From contig NZ_FOLD01000004.1 of NCBI RefSeq assembly GCF_900112225.1, forward strand, positions 186,001 to 250,000: DNA of 64,000 bases, written 5' to 3'. The notes beneath the pieces were generated by a model. The model ran no database searches, was not told the origin of the DNA, and saw nothing but the letters and a program-made list of their open reading frames with translations. The stretch comes from Massilia yuzhufengensis (GTDB lineage: Bacteria > Pseudomonadota > Gammaproteobacteria > Burkholderiales > Burkholderiaceae_D). Both the position numbers and the translations under genes were made by a program. This document shows, one piece after another, positions 20,322 through 31,524 of the stretch (position 1 is its first letter; the number at the start of each line of letters is the position of its first letter).

Positions 20322-21677
20322 TTAGTGGCGGTGGTGTCCGTGCTCGTTGCAGTTCTCGTCGTCGCAGTCGTGCTCGCCGCCGCCGATGATCTGGTCGACC
20401 ACGTAATCGACCAGCCCGTCGAAGGGCACGTTCGCCTGCTGCTGCTCGCCGGCGTCGCCACGCATCGCCTTGACGGCGGCCTGGTCGTTCGCCATTTCGT
20501 CTTCGCCGATGATCACGGCAAAGGCCGCGCCGCTGCCGTCGGCCTTCTTCATCTGGCTCTTGAAGCTGCCGCTTCCCGCCGGTGTCGCGCAATGTAACAC
20601 AACATCCAGCCCGGCATCGCGGAGGCGCTCGGCCATGATGAAGGCCTGGGCCTGGGCCGCCTCGCCCTGGTGCACCATGTAGACGTCGCACTGGGACGGC
20701 GCCTGGGTTTCGCCCAGGCCTTTCATGAGCTCGATGATGCGCTCGATGCCCATCGCGAATCCCACCGCCGGCGTCGGCTTGCCGCCGAACTGCTCGATCA
20801 GCGGATCGTAGCGCCCACCCGCGCAGATGGTGCCCTGCGAGCCCAGCGCGTCGGTGACCCATTCGAACACGGTGCGGTTGTAGTAATCCAGGCCGCGCAC
20901 CAGGCGCGGATTGACCGTGTACTGCACCGCGTTGCGGTCGAGGATCTTCTTCAGGCCGTCGAGGTGGGCCTGCGATTCCTCGCCCAGGTAGTCCAGCAGC
21001 TTGGGCGCGGCGTTGACCATTTCCTGCATCGCCGGGTTTTTCGTATCCAGGATGCGCAGCGGGTTGCTGTGCAGGCGGCGCTTGGCCTCGGCGTCGAGGA
21101 TGTCCTCGTGCTGTTCCAGGTAGGCGATCAGGTCGGCGCGGTGGCGCAGGCGCTCGTCGGCGTTGCCGATGGAATTGAGCTCCAGGCGCACGTTCTGCAG
21201 GCCCAGGTCATCCCACAGGCGGCGGCACAGCATGATCAGCTCGGCGTCGATGTCCGGGCCCGAGAAACCGACCGCTTCCGCGCCGATCTGGAAGAACTGG
21301 CGGTAGCGCCCGCGCTGCGGGCGCTCGTGGCGGAACATCGGGCCCTTGTACCACAGGCGCTTGGGGCCCTCGTACACCAGGTTGTGCTCGATGACGGCGC
21401 GCACGGCGCCGGCCGTGCCTTCCGGGCGCAGGGTGAGCTTGTCGCCGTTCATCGAGTCTTCGAAGGAATACATCTCCTTTTCGACGATGTCGGTCACGGC
21501 GCCGATGGCGCGCGCAAACAGGCTCGTGTCTTCCACGATCGGGGTCACGATCTTCTGGTAGCCGTAGCTTTTCAGGATCGTTTCAGCGGTGTTCTCGAAC
21601 AGCTCCCACATCGGTGCGTCTTGCGGGAGGATGTCGTTCATGCCTTTGACGGCGACGATTTTTTCTGGTTTGGACAT
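20322..21677 (-). CDS. hisS: Histidyl-tRNA synthetase with metal-binding-type tail
   Basis: Class II aminoacyl-tRNA synthetase charging tRNA-His, 451 residues. It contains the N-terminal KGMNDILP, motif 2 near [16 protein letters not shown], the His-specific loops [15 protein letters not shown] and GGRYDPL, motif 3 (GFAMGIERI) and the C-terminal anticodon-binding domain. Unusually, the last 17 residues (435-451) are [17 protein letters not shown], with five His, two Cys and six acidic residues, resembling a metal-binding tail absent from standard HisRS. It lies 60 bp upstream of yfgM and after a 105-bp gap containing a repeat. Confidence 0.97.
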   Translation of the reverse strand: MSKPEKIVAVKGMNDILPQDAPMWELFENTAETILKSYGYQKIVTPIVEDTSLFARAIGAVTDIVEKEMYSFEDSMNGDKLTLRPEGTAGAVRAVIEHNLVYEGPKRLWYKGPMFRHERPQRGRYRQFFQIGAEAVGFSGPDIDAELIMLCRRLWDDLGLQNVRLELNSIGNADERLRHRADLIAYLEQHEDILDAEAKRRLHSNPLRILDTKNPAMQEMVNAAPKLLDYLGEESQAHLDGLKKILDRNAVQYTVNPRLVRGLDYYNRTVFEWVTDALGSQGTICAGGRYDPLIEQFGGKPTPAVGFAMGIERIIELMKGLGETQAPSQCDVYMVHQGEAAQAQAFIMAERLRDAGLDVVLHCATPAGSGSFKSQMKKADGSGAAFAVIIGEDEMANDQAAVKAMRGDAGEQQQANVPFDGLVDYVVDQIIGGGEHDCDDENCNEHGHHRH

Positions 21678-21696
21678 ATTGTCAGCTTTCTTTTCA

Positions 21697-21779
21697 TAGG
21701 GTGGTCGGCTTCGCCGACCGCTCGTTCACATCACGCATGCAGTGTTTGAACGCGCGGTCGGGAGACCCGACCACCCTAC
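21697..21779. repeat. TAGGGTGG inverted repeat, copy 1
   Basis: About 83 bp between ispG and hisS bounded by TAGGGTGGTCGG and CCGACCACCCTA. Its inner arms are related to CGCGCGTTCAA. It shares ends and inner motif with the element at 42552-42660, so both belong to one dispersed family. It would form a long hairpin in the ispG-hisS transcript. Confidence 0.75.
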
Positions 21780-21782
21780 GGG

Positions 21783-23078
21783 TTACACCGTAGTCGCCTC
21801 GCGGCTGTAATTCTTCTTCACGTAGTCCAGCACGATCGCCTGGAACTCGTCCACGATGCGCTCGCCGCGCAAGGTGGCGAATTTCTGGCCATCGACGAAC
21901 ACCGGCGCCGCCGGCGATTCGCCGGTACCGGGCAGGCTGATGCCGATGTTGGCGTGCTTCGATTCGCCCGGGCCGTTGACGATGCAGCCCATCACGGCCA
22001 CGTTCATCGCTTCCACGCCCGGGTACAGCTGTTTCCACTCCGGCATCGAATCGCGCAGGAAGGTCTGGATGTTGTCGGCCAGTTCCTGGAACACGGTCGA
22101 GGTGGTGCGTCCGCAGCCCGGGCAGGCGATCACCATCGGGGTAAACTTACGCAGGCCCATGGTCTGCAGGATTTCCTGGCCGACCACGACTTCGCGGGTG
22201 CGGTCGCCGCCCGGCTCGGGCGTGAGCGAAATGCGGATGGTGTCGCCGATGCCTTCCTGCAGCAGCACCGACAGGGCCGCGGTGGAAGCGACGATGCCCT
22301 TGCTGCCCATGCCCGCTTCGGTCAGACCCAGGTGCAGCGGGTAGTCGCAGCGGCGCGCCAGTTCGCGGTAGACCGCGATCAGGTCTTGCACGCCCGACAC
22401 CTTGCACGACAGGATGATCTTGTCGCGCGCCAGGCCCACTTCTTCGGCGCGGATCGCGTTCTCGATGGCCGAGGTGATGAGGGCTTCGTACATCACGGCC
22501 TGCGCCGTCCACGGGTTGGCGCGGCTGGCGTTTTCATCCATGATGCGGGCCAGCAGCGACTGGTCGAGGCTGCCCCAGTTGACGCCGATACGCACCGGCT
22601 TGTCGTACTTCGCGGCGATCTCGATCATCTGGGCGAACTGGGTGTCGCGCTTGGCGCCCTGCCCCACGTTGCCCGGGTTGATGCGGTATTTCGACAGCGC
22701 CTGCGCGCATTCCGGATAGTCGCGCAGCAGCAGGTGGCCGTTGTAGTGGAAGTCGCCCACCAGCGGCGTATCGATTTCCATGCGATCGAGCTGTTCGCGG
22801 ATGGCCGGCACCGCGGCCGCCGCGGCCGGCGTGTCCACCGTGATGCGCACGATTTCCGAGCCGGCGCGCGCCAGTTCCTTGACCTGGATGGCGGTGCCGA
22901 TCACGTCGGCGGTGTCGGTGTTGGTCATCGACTGCACCACCACCGGCGCGTCGCCGCCGACCCAGACGGTGCGCGCGCCATGCGACACCGCGACCTTGCG
23001 GCGGATGCCGCGCGGTAGCGGGCCCGACGGGATTGGCTCCTGCAGGCAGGCTTGGTTCACGATCATGTTCTGTTCCAT
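21783..23078 (-). CDS. ispG: (E)-4-hydroxy-3-methylbut-2-enyl-diphosphate synthase
   Basis: Iron-sulfur enzyme of the MEP isoprenoid pathway that converts MEcPP to HMBPP, 431 residues. The N-terminal TIM-barrel segment ([29 protein letters not shown]) is followed by the reductase-like domain with the cluster cysteines in CPGCGR and CIVNGPGE. Length fits the two-domain bacterial form. It lies 16 bp after rodZ and so belongs to the same transcript. Confidence 0.97.
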   Translation of the reverse strand: MEQNMIVNQACLQEPIPSGPLPRGIRRKVAVSHGARTVWVGGDAPVVVQSMTNTDTADVIGTAIQVKELARAGSEIVRITVDTPAAAAAVPAIREQLDRMEIDTPLVGDFHYNGHLLLRDYPECAQALSKYRINPGNVGQGAKRDTQFAQMIEIAAKYDKPVRIGVNWGSLDQSLLARIMDENASRANPWTAQAVMYEALITSAIENAIRAEEVGLARDKIILSCKVSGVQDLIAVYRELARRCDYPLHLGLTEAGMGSKGIVASTAALSVLLQEGIGDTIRISLTPEPGGDRTREVVVGQEILQTMGLRKFTPMVIACPGCGRTTSTVFQELADNIQTFLRDSMPEWKQLYPGVEAMNVAVMGCIVNGPGESKHANIGISLPGTGESPAAPVFVDGQKFATLRGERIVDEFQAIVLDYVKKNYSREATTV

Positions 23079-23094
23079 CGTTGGCTGGCCCGGC

Positions 23095-24066
23095 TTATTT
23101 CAGTGCGACGCGCGCGATGGTCTTGCCCGGCTGCTGCGGCAAGCTGACGCTGGCGCCGCGCAGCGTGGCGGACACGCCCGCGGGGTTGCCCACCACCACA
23201 TTGACCGGTTCGGCGACCTCGAAGGTCTCGGTCGAACCGCCCTTGACGAGGCGCGAGATGAGGGCCTTGCCGCCCCTGGCCGGACGCACTTCGATCCATG
23301 AATCTTCACGCACCTCCAGCACCAGCGCGTTGGCGCCGGCCGGCGCAGGCACGGCCGTGACGGGCGCGGCCAGCGTGGCGGCCGGGGCGGCGACAGGCGG
23401 CGCGGCGACAGGGGCGGCGCCCGTGCCTGGGGCCGGAGCCGGCGTGGTCGACGGGACAGCCGCTGGCGCGGCGGCGCCCTCGCCTGCCGGCGCCGGCACG
23501 GAAATCAGCGGCACCGACGGGTTCAGCACGGCATCCTGGCCGGCCGGGACGCCTGGCGCGACCACCGGCGCCTCGAGCACGGCGCCGGTGTCGGCTTCCG
23601 GCTGCTGGCCAAGCGGGATCAGGCCGAAGTGCCACAGCGCGGCGCCGGCGGCGACCAGGGCGATGGCGCCGGCGATCAGGCCCACCGGCAGCTTGTTGCG
23701 CTTGCCGCCGATCGGGAAGCGGCTTTGCGAGAACGAGGCCGGGCGCTGCTCGCGGCGCGGTACCGAGGCCATTGCGCCGGCCTGGGCTTCCGGCGGCATG
23801 TTCATTTCGATCTTGGCCACCAGCGGGGCGGCGTCGATCTTCAGCAGCTTGGCGTAGGCGCGCACGAAGCCGCGCGTGACGGCCGGGCTGGGCAGCGCGG
23901 CGTAGTCGCCCGCTTCCAGCGCCACCACCTGGCGCGGCGCGAGTTTGAGCTGGTCGGCCACCTGCTCGACGCTCCAGCCCATCGCTTCGCGCTGGGACTG
24001 CAGGGTCTTGCCGGGAATGCCGGCGTCGTTGCCCGGCGTTGCCGGCTGGTCTGCGTGCTCGTTCAT
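23095..24066 (-). CDS. rodZ: RodZ-like cytoskeletal protein (HTH plus DUF4115)
   Basis: Bitopic membrane protein of 323 residues that in other rods links MreB to the cell wall machinery. An N-terminal Xre-type helix-turn-helix (about residues 20-95, [21 protein letters not shown]) is followed by a membrane helix (about 124-145), a long Ala/Pro/Gly-rich periplasmic linker (about 150-235) and the C-terminal DUF4115 domain ([20 protein letters not shown]). The linker is low-complexity and poorly conserved. The order pilF-rodZ-ispG is standard. Confidence 0.93.
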   Translation of the reverse strand: MNEHADQPATPGNDAGIPGKTLQSQREAMGWSVEQVADQLKLAPRQVVALEAGDYAALPSPAVTRGFVRAYAKLLKIDAAPLVAKIEMNMPPEAQAGAMASVPRREQRPASFSQSRFPIGGKRNKLPVGLIAGAIALVAAGAALWHFGLIPLGQQPEADTGAVLEAPVVAPGVPAGQDAVLNPSVPLISVPAPAGEGAAAPAAVPSTTPAPAPGTGAAPVAAPPVAAPAATLAAPVTAVPAPAGANALVLEVREDSWIEVRPARGGKALISRLVKGGSTETFEVAEPVNVVVGNPAGVSATLRGASVSLPQQPGKTIARVALK

Positions 24067-24090
24067 TGTACTGGTCTCACTGTGCTAGTT

Positions 24091-24893
24091 TCAGTCATCA
24101 AATGCGCCGCGCTCGAGGGCCGCGTACTCCGGCGAGCCGGGGAAGCGGCGCCGCAGCTGGGCGGCAAAGCTGGCTTCGTGGGTTCGGTCACCCAGCTTGC
24201 GCTGGACGCGCATGGCGAGCCACAGCGCATCGGCCGGCAGCGCGTCGAGTTTCGACGTCTCGATCAGTCGGTTAATGAAAAAACCGGCGCGGGTATAGTC
24301 GCGCCGCTCGTAATAGATCCGTGCCAGGCCGGCATTCGTGGCCTGCAAGCCTGGGTTGAAACGCACCGCCTCGAGCAGGTAGCGCTCGGCCGCGTCGAAC
24401 TGGCGGTTGCGGATGCCGCATACGCCGGCATTGACCAGCGCGCTCACCGGGGTCTGGTAGGCGCGGTTGCGCAGCGCGGCGTCGAAATACGGCATGGCCT
24501 GGGCCGGCTTGTCGAGCGACTGGCACAGGAAGGACCCGTAGTTGTTCGACAGGTCCGGGTTGCCGGGCTTGAGGCGCAGGGCCGTCTGGTAGTTCTCGTC
24601 GGCCAGCTGGAGCTGGCCCATCGCGGTGTAGATCAGGGCGCGCAAGCCGTAGGCCTCGGCATTGCCGGGCTCGACTGCAATCGCCTGCTTGACTTCGTCC
24701 AGCGCGATTTCGTACTTGCCGTCCTGGTAGTAGCCGACCGCCAGCTGGATGCGGATCGAGGCACGCTTTTCCGCCGCGGTCTGGTCCGACGCGGTTCTCA
24801 GCTCGCCACTGCCGCTGCCGCCGCCGCTGCCCGCGCAGGCGGCCAGCAGGCAGGACAGGATGAGGACAGCGGCGCGGCCGGCGGTACGCAGCA

Positions 24894-24894
<1 letters not shown>
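24091..24894 (-). CDS. pilF: Type IV pilus biogenesis/stability lipoprotein PilF (PilW)
   Basis: TPR lipoprotein of 267 residues serving as pilotin for secretin PilQ in type IV pilus assembly. The signal ends at lipobox LLAA-C (Cys near 20), followed by Gly/Ser-rich spacer and about six TPR units, among them AYYQDGKYEIALDEVKQAI-type and LRLKPGNPDLSNNYGSFLC-type helices. Its ATG overlaps the rlmN stop as TGATG, indicating coupling. Neighbours rlmN, ndk and rodZ fit the conserved cluster. Confidence 0.93.
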
Positions 24895-26063
<1,169 letters not shown>

Positions 26064-26167
26064 GATGTTCTGGATACCTAAAATTGATGCAGTAAAACTA
26101 TTACAGCGCCGCTCGCCGGGCCGGGGCAACGGGCGAGCGGTTCTTGATGCAGGACTGACTACGGCGA

Positions 26168-26581
26168 TTACTTCACTTCTGGGAAGAAGTAAGCGATTTC
26201 GACTTGTGCGGCTTCGACAGCGTCCGAACCGTGGACGGCGTTGGCGTCGATCGAATCGGCGAAATCGGCGCGGATGGTGCCTTTTTCAGCTTTCTTCGGA
26301 TCGGTCGCGCCCATCAGGTCGCGGTGCTTCAGGACGGCGTTTTCGCCTTCCAGGGCCTGGATCATGACTGGGCCCGAGACCATGAAGTCAACCAGGTCCT
26401 TGAAGAAGCCGCGCTCCTTGTGGGCGGCGTAGAAGCCTTCAGCCTGCTCGCGCGACAGCTGGGTCATCTTGGCTGCAACGATCTTCAGGCCGGCTTGTTC
26501 GAAGCGGGTGTAGATCTGGCCGATCACGTTTTTTGCAACTGCGTCTGGTTTGATGATCGACAGGGTGCGTTCGATTGCCAT
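26168..26581 (-). CDS. ndk: Nucleoside diphosphate kinase
   Basis: Transfers the gamma phosphate of ATP to NDPs via a phospho-histidine, 137 residues (slightly shorter than the usual 141). The N-terminal [12 protein letters not shown], the RxxxGATDP segment and the active-site His117 in [10 protein letters not shown] are intact. It is the first gene of the long minus-strand block ending in hflC or beyond. Confidence 0.98.
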   Translation of the reverse strand: MAIERTLSIIKPDAVAKNVIGQIYTRFEQAGLKIVAAKMTQLSREQAEGFYAAHKERGFFKDLVDFMVSGPVMIQALEGENAVLKHRDLMGATDPKKAEKGTIRADFADSIDANAVHGSDAVEAAQVEIAYFFPEVK

Positions 26582-26822
26582 GTAATAACTCCAATAAAAG
26601 AAAGGTTAAAATTGAGAAATTCTTGAGAACGCCGAGAACAAAATTGGGGCTCAATCAACCTTCAATTTTACCATACATCCCCCATATAGCCGATATTGCG
26701 GCATTACCAGGCAAAGTGGTAGAGTGATGGGGTAAAACGCCCTGAATTCATTGCCGTTTAAGCTAGCGCTAAGCTTTGCCTTGTATGTTTTCAGTGAAGC
26801 TCATCCACTAACCGGAGGCACC

Positions 26823-27524
26823 ATGTTCCCCAATTCGCAACCCCGCAGCACGATCGACCTGACCAAGCGCGGTCGTGCGACCACCGCCACGACCAACAAC
26901 GTCCTGCGCAACACCTACTGGCTGCTCGCGCTGTCGATGATCCCGACCGTGCTGGGCGCCTTCATCGGCGTGTCGATGGAACTGCCGATGCTCAGCGGCG
27001 GCTTCGGCTTCATCATCTTCATGGTTGTCGCCTTCGGCTTCATGTTCGCCATCGAAAAAACCAAGCACTCGGCGCTGGGCGTGGCCTTCCTGCTCGGCTT
27101 TACCTTCTTCATGGGCCTGATGCTCACCCCGCTGCTGCGCCACACCCTCGGCTACAGCAACGGCGGCACCCTGATCATGACCGCCTTCGGCGGCACCGCC
27201 TGCGTGTTCGCCGTCATGGCCTCGATCGCCACCACCACCAAGCGCGATTTCTCGGGCATGGGCAGCTGGCTGATGGCCGGCGTGGTCGTGATCCTGCTGG
27301 CTGCGGTGGCCAACATCTTCCTGCAGATGTCGGTGCTGTCGATCGTGATCTCGGTGCTGGCCATCGGCATCTTCTCGGCCTTCATCCTGTTCGACGTGCA
27401 GCGCATCATCAACGGCGGCGAGACCAACTACATCTCGGCGACGCTGGCGATTTACCTGGACGTGTACAACATCTTCACAAGCCTGCTGCACCTGCTGGGG
27501 ATTGCCGGGGGCGATCGCGATTAA
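26823..27524 (+). CDS. Bax inhibitor-1/YccA family membrane protein
   Basis: Seven-helix inner membrane protein of 233 residues of the BI-1/YccA/YbhL family. The ATG at 26823 has a strong GGAGG ribosome site (upstream in-frame ATG at 26751 is rejected). The C-terminal signature SAFILFDVQRIINGGETNYISATLAIYLD carries the paired acidic residues of the family. E. coli YccA interacts with FtsH and the HflKC complex, which is suggestive here since hflKC is nearby, but that is only an inference. Confidence 0.92.
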   Translation: MFPNSQPRSTIDLTKRGRATTATTNNVLRNTYWLLALSMIPTVLGAFIGVSMELPMLSGGFGFIIFMVVAFGFMFAIEKTKHSALGVAFLLGFTFFMGLMLTPLLRHTLGYSNGGTLIMTAFGGTACVFAVMASIATTTKRDFSGMGSWLMAGVVVILLAAVANIFLQMSVLSIVISVLAIGIFSAFILFDVQRIINGGETNYISATLAIYLDVYNIFTSLLHLLGIAGGDRD

Positions 27525-27542
27525 GCGGGTTTAGGGTTAGTG

Positions 27543-27573
27543 AAAAAGCCGACTGTTAGGTCGGCTTTTTTTT
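27543..27573 (+). terminator. Rho-independent terminator
   Basis: AGCCGAC / GTCGGCT stem with a 6-nt loop followed by eight T residues, 19 bp past the BI-1 family gene. Confidence 0.9.
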
Positions 27574-27605
27574 CGTGCATTTGCTATTGCTAACATGGTG
27601 CGACG

Positions 27606-27736
27606 GACTTGGGTTCCGGCCTTCGCCGGAACGACGGTCTTTCGTGTACAGGTACTTTCACCTTCACCGCCTGCCCATGAGCCGTCGTCCCGGCGCAGGC
27701 CGGAGCAGAGCCACTGGCACTGCTCCGCCCAATTTT
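27606..27736. repeat. REP-like palindrome pair, copy 4
   Basis: Two inverted REP-like units (27606-27641 and 27681-27736). The second holds a 25-bp palindrome GGAGCAG...CTGCTCC with core GCCACTGGC, inserted between its GGCC stem and GCCCAATTTT end. Confidence 0.8.
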
Positions 27737-27741
27737 GCGTG

Positions 27742-29121
27742 CTAGGCCGCTACCGGCTCCGCATCAGCCACCACCGGCCGCTCCCCCAACTCAAACACCG
27801 CAATCGACTCCACATGCGACGTATGCGGGAACATATTGCATACCCCCGCCTTCTTGAGCACATACCCCGCCCCATGCACCAGGATGCCCGCGTCGCGCGC
27901 CAGCGTCGACGGGCTGCACGACACGTAGACGATCCGCTGCGGCATCAAGGCTTCGTGCGTCTGGCGCAGGTCGGCCAATGCCTGCGACAGCGCCATGGCG
28001 CCATCGCGCGGCGGGTCGACCAGCATGCGGTCGAAGCGGCCCAGGGCGACCAGGTCGTCCTTGGTCACTTCGAACAGGTTGCGGGTCGAGAACGAGGTTT
28101 TATCGGCCAGGCCGTTGGCCTGCGCATTTTCCAGCGCGCGGGTGGTCAGCGCGGTGCTGCCTTCGATGCCCACCACTTCGCGCGCCCGGGTGGCCAGCGG
28201 CAGCGTGAAGTTGCCCAGGCCGCAGAACAGGTCGGCCACGCGGTCGGTTTTCTGCACTTCCAGCAGGCGCAGCGCCTTCGATACCAGCACGCGGTTGATC
28301 AGGTGGTTCACCTGGGTGAAATCGGTCGGCTTGAACGGCATGCGGATGCCGAATTCCGGCAGCGTGTAGTACAGCTCCTTGCCGATCGGGTAGAACGGGT
28401 AGGCGGTGTCCGGGCCCTTCGGCTGTAGCCACATCTGGACGTTCCATTTGTCGGCGAAGGCCTTCACCAGCACCTCGTCGGCCTGGGTCAGTGGCGCCAT
28501 GATGCGCAGCACCAGCACCGTGACGTCCTCGCCGATCGCCACTTCGATCTGCGGCAGCTGGTTGTAGAGCGACATCGCGCCGATCAACTCGCGCAGCGGC
28601 ACCAGCAGCTGGGCCACGTGGTCGGGCAGGATCTCGCAGTACGCGATGTCGGCAACGAACGCCGAGCCGCGCTCGTGGAAGCCGACCAGCACCCCGCCCT
28701 TCTTCGGCACATGGCGCACCGACAGGCGGGCGCGGTAGCGGTAGTCCCAGGTCGGGCCGTACATCGGGCGCATGATCATCTCGGACTTCAGCTTGGACAG
28801 GTGCCACAGGTTGTCCTCCAGGACGCGCTGCTTCATCGCCACCTGGGCGCTTGGCTCCAGGTGCTGCATCGAGCAGCCGCCGCAGACGCCGAAGTGCACG
28901 CATTTCGGCTCGACCCGCATCGACGAGGCGCGCTGCAGCGTGAGCATGCGCCCCGCTTCCCAGTTCTTCTTCTTGCGCGTCGTTTCAAAGCTGACCCGTT
29001 CGCCCGGCAGCGCGCCTTCGACGAAGATGACCTTGCCCTGGCTGCCATCTTCGTTGTCGAGGTGGCCTACACCGCGGGCGTCCGCATCCAGGGATTTGAT
29101 GTCGATGAAAATTTCTTGCAT
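27742..29121 (-). CDS. rlmD: 23S rRNA (uracil-1939-C5)-methyltransferase
   Basis: RumA/RlmD-type iron-sulfur methyltransferase of 459 residues. The four cluster cysteines are in CVHFGVCGGC and the later YCEILP. The C-terminal SAM domain shows DLFCGLGNFTLPLA, DPPRDG and the catalytic Cys in YVSCSPSTLARD. An N-terminal TRAM-like domain (IDIKSLDADARGVG) is present. The ATG at 29119-29121 is chosen because the preceding 19 codons do not look conserved. Confidence 0.95.
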   Translation of the reverse strand: MQEIFIDIKSLDADARGVGHLDNEDGSQGKVIFVEGALPGERVSFETTRKKKNWEAGRMLTLQRASSMRVEPKCVHFGVCGGCSMQHLEPSAQVAMKQRVLEDNLWHLSKLKSEMIMRPMYGPTWDYRYRARLSVRHVPKKGGVLVGFHERGSAFVADIAYCEILPDHVAQLLVPLRELIGAMSLYNQLPQIEVAIGEDVTVLVLRIMAPLTQADEVLVKAFADKWNVQMWLQPKGPDTAYPFYPIGKELYYTLPEFGIRMPFKPTDFTQVNHLINRVLVSKALRLLEVQKTDRVADLFCGLGNFTLPLATRAREVVGIEGSTALTTRALENAQANGLADKTSFSTRNLFEVTKDDLVALGRFDRMLVDPPRDGAMALSQALADLRQTHEALMPQRIVYVSCSPSTLARDAGILVHGAGYVLKKAGVCNMFPHTSHVESIAVFELGERPVVADAEPVAA

Positions 29122-29178
29122 GGTGGTAGAGAAAAAGGAGAAGGGGCGCAGGATTGGCTGCGCGTGGAGTTCGCACAT

Positions 29179-29200
29179 AAAAAACGGGCTTGTTAGCCCG
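29179..29200 (-). terminator. Rho-independent terminator beyond rpoS
   Basis: On the minus strand CGGGCT-AACA-AGCCCG is followed by TTTTTT. It lies upstream of rlmD and about 235 bp beyond the rpoS stop codon, so it most likely ends the surE-pcm-nlpD-rpoS transcript. Confidence 0.8.
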
Positions 29201-29273
29201 GCGGGGATGATAGCAAGGAAATGGGGTGGGCGCTACGGGGGGGGCTTGAGGTGCGATTGAGTCGCGGCTGCTG

Positions 29274-29418
29274 AACTTGGGTTCCGGCCTGCGCCGGAAG
29301 TCGTAGGCGCCAGTGGCGCGTACGACGGTCTTTAGGGTAGTGGTGAGTAAATCGCCAACACTGGATTACTCGACAAAACAAACCAACGTCGCACCGGCGC
29401 AGGCCGGTGCCTGATTTC
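29274..29418. repeat. REP-like palindrome pair, copy 5
   Basis: The gap 29122-29432 has no gene. It holds two inverted REP-like units (29274-29331 and 29384-29418). The first has a 27-bp nested palindrome with core GCCAGTGGC next to its CGTCGT-type end. Confidence 0.8.
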
Positions 29419-29432
29419 CCCAAGCCTGGCCG

Positions 29433-30431
29433 CTACAACAACGAATCCCGCACCACCCCACGCGCCGCCATGGCCCGTTTGAGCTTGACCAGCGCCTCCT
29501 GCTGGATCTGCCGCACCCGTTCGCGCGTCACGCCCATTTCCTCGGCCAGGGTTTCCAGCGTCGCAGGATCGTCGTTGTCCAGCCCGAAGCGGCGGGTGAC
29601 GACCAGGCGCTGCTTGTCCGGCAGGCGCGCCAGCCAGTCGCGCACCAGCACCGTCATCTCGTGGTGCTCGGCCAGCACGTCCGGCATGACCTCTCCTTCG
29701 TCGGGCAGCATGTCCATCAGGCTCGACTGGGGGTCGTTGTCGAGCGGCGCGTCGAGCGAGGCGGCGTGCTCGGACAGGGCCAGGATGTCCTGTACTTCTT
29801 CCACCGGCCTGCCTACCAGGCTGGCGATGTCCTCGCAGGAGGCGTCCTTGCCGTCGTGCTTCTGGGCTTCGAGGTGATATTTGGCGCGCAGGACGGCGTT
29901 AAGTTCGCGCACCATGTGCACCGGCAGGCGCACGGTGCGGGCCTGGTTCATGATGGCGCGCTCGATGCTCTGGCGGATCCACCAGGTGGCGTAGGTCGAG
30001 AAACGGAAGCCGCGTTCGGGTTCGAACTTGTCGATCGCGCGCATCAGGCCGATGTTGCCTTCCTCGATGAGGTCGAGCAGCACCACGCCGCGGTTGATGT
30101 AGTGCTTGGCGATCGAGACGACCAGGCGCAGGTTATGCTCGATCATCTTCTGGCGCGCGGCGAAGTCGCCGCCCTTGGCCAGGGTGGCGACATGCGACTC
30201 TTCGCTCGCCGACAGCAGCGGGCGGGTGCCGATCTGGTTGAGGTAGTGCTGGGTGGTGTCGGTGGCGAGCTCGGCCTGCAGGACCTTGCGCAACTCGTCC
30301 ACCGTATCGACTTCGTGGCCGCCGCCAGAGGGAACCTCGGCCGCGTCGGCCGCAGCCCCGCCTTCGTTCTCCGGTTCGTCCGGAAACTCGTCGGTGTCCT
30401 GCTGGTCCAGCGAGTGCGGCGGCTGCGTCAT
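29433..30431 (-). CDS. rpoS: RNA polymerase sigma factor RpoS
   Basis: Stationary-phase/general stress sigma factor, 332 residues. Acidic N-terminus, region 1.2 ([22 protein letters not shown]), region 2 with [35 protein letters not shown], region 3 and region 4 with the helix-turn-helix [18 protein letters not shown] are all intact. RpoS rather than RpoD/RpoH is supported by length and by the nlpD-rpoS order (6-bp spacing). An rpoS promoter inside nlpD is known in other species but was not identified here. Confidence 0.96.
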   Translation of the reverse strand: MTQPPHSLDQQDTDEFPDEPENEGGAAADAAEVPSGGGHEVDTVDELRKVLQAELATDTTQHYLNQIGTRPLLSASEESHVATLAKGGDFAARQKMIEHNLRLVVSIAKHYINRGVVLLDLIEEGNIGLMRAIDKFEPERGFRFSTYATWWIRQSIERAIMNQARTVRLPVHMVRELNAVLRAKYHLEAQKHDGKDASCEDIASLVGRPVEEVQDILALSEHAASLDAPLDNDPQSSLMDMLPDEGEVMPDVLAEHHEMTVLVRDWLARLPDKQRLVVTRRFGLDNDDPATLETLAEEMGVTRERVRQIQQEALVKLKRAMAARGVVRDSLL

Positions 30432-30437
30432 ACCTTC

Positions 30438-31370
30438 CTAACGGCCGGGCAGGAACCTCGACGGGTCGACGGGTTTGCCCTGTTGGCGTATCTCGAAATG
30501 CAACTTGACCGAGTCGGCGTCCGAATCACCCATTTCCGCGATGGCCTGGCCCTTGGTGACGTTCTCACCTTCCTTGACCAGGATCTTGCGGTTGTGTGCG
30601 TAGGCCGACAACAGGCTGTTGTTGTGCTTGACGATAACGAGATTACCATAACCGCGGATTCCACTCCCCGCGTACATTACCTTGCCGGAACCTGCCGCCA
30701 CCACTTGCTGGCCCGGCTTGCCTGCGATATCGATGCCCTTGTTGCGGCCCTCGTCGAAGGTGGCGACGATGCGGCCGTCCGATGGCCACATCCAGCTCAG
30801 CTTGTCGTCGTCGTTGGCGGTGACGGTGCTGCCGGCAGCGATAGCCGGGGCCGGCGCCGGGGCCGGCGGGGCAGCGACCACGACGGGCGCGGCTGGCTCG
30901 GTGCGTGAACCGGCTTCCTTCTGGGCGTTGGCGACGTTGGTTTCGCTGTACGGCTGCTTGTCGGCGCGCGGCGCGGTCTTGCGCGGCACGGCGGCGGGCG
31001 GCGGCACCGGGACCGGCTGGGTCTGCATGCCGGCGGTGCGCTCGCCACGCTCCAGGGCGGCGATGCGCAGGGTCTGGCCGACCTTGATGTCGTCCGGGTC
31101 GGCGAGGTTGTTCCAGGCCACGATGTCGCGGTAGTTCTGGCCGTGGTCGAGCGCGATGCGCAGCAGGGTGTCGCCGCGGCGCACGGTGTACATGCCTTTT
31201 TCATCGGGTTTGTTGTCGTCGGCCCGGGCCGGGGCCGGGGTCGGGCGGGGACGCTCCGCCTGGGAAGGCGCGGTGCGTTCGACGACCGGCGCCTGGCGGG
31301 TGAATGAGCTACAACCGGCCAGCAGGCCGAGGGCGAGGGTGAGCAGTGCTAATCGGGGTGCTTGTTTCAT
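30438..31370 (-). CDS. nlpD: LysM/LytM lipoprotein NlpD
   Basis: Outer membrane lipoprotein of 310 residues: lipobox LLAG-C (Cys20), LysM domain (YTVRRGDTLLRIALDHG, about 60-105), Pro/Ala-rich linker and a C-terminal M23/LytM domain. The first metal His is replaced (NKGIDI rather than HxGIDI) as in the non-catalytic NlpD/EnvC amidase activators, while HFEIR is kept. So it probably activates a septal amidase rather than cutting peptidoglycan itself. It directly precedes rpoS. Confidence 0.93.
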   Translation of the reverse strand: MKQAPRLALLTLALGLLAGCSSFTRQAPVVERTAPSQAERPRPTPAPARADDNKPDEKGMYTVRRGDTLLRIALDHGQNYRDIVAWNNLADPDDIKVGQTLRIAALERGERTAGMQTQPVPVPPPAAVPRKTAPRADKQPYSETNVANAQKEAGSRTEPAAPVVVAAPPAPAPAPAIAAGSTVTANDDDKLSWMWPSDGRIVATFDEGRNKGIDIAGKPGQQVVAAGSGKVMYAGSGIRGYGNLVIVKHNNSLLSAYAHNRKILVKEGENVTKGQAIAEMGDSDADSVKLHFEIRQQGKPVDPSRFLPGR

Positions 31371-31524
31371 TGTCTTTCTATTTTCTGTTCATGTTCTTGG
31401 GCCCGTCGTCCGCACGAGGCGCAGGACGAATCGGGCCGGCAGGCGTCGCAGGACGGCTGTGCCAGCTCATTCAACGCCGGCGGGGCCGGACGGGTTGACC
31501 CGGCAGTTCGAAAGGCAGGTCCGG

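Noticed and set aside
21680..21782. Riboswitch or attenuator ahead of hisS
   Set aside because: The folded sequence is a dispersed repeat also found at 42552-42660, and no His-codon leader peptide is seen.
26105..26145. Terminator between ndk and rlmN
   Set aside because: The inverted repeat CCGCTCGCC/GGGCGAGCGG has no T-run on the minus strand, so it is recorded only as a possible mRNA hairpin and not as a stop.
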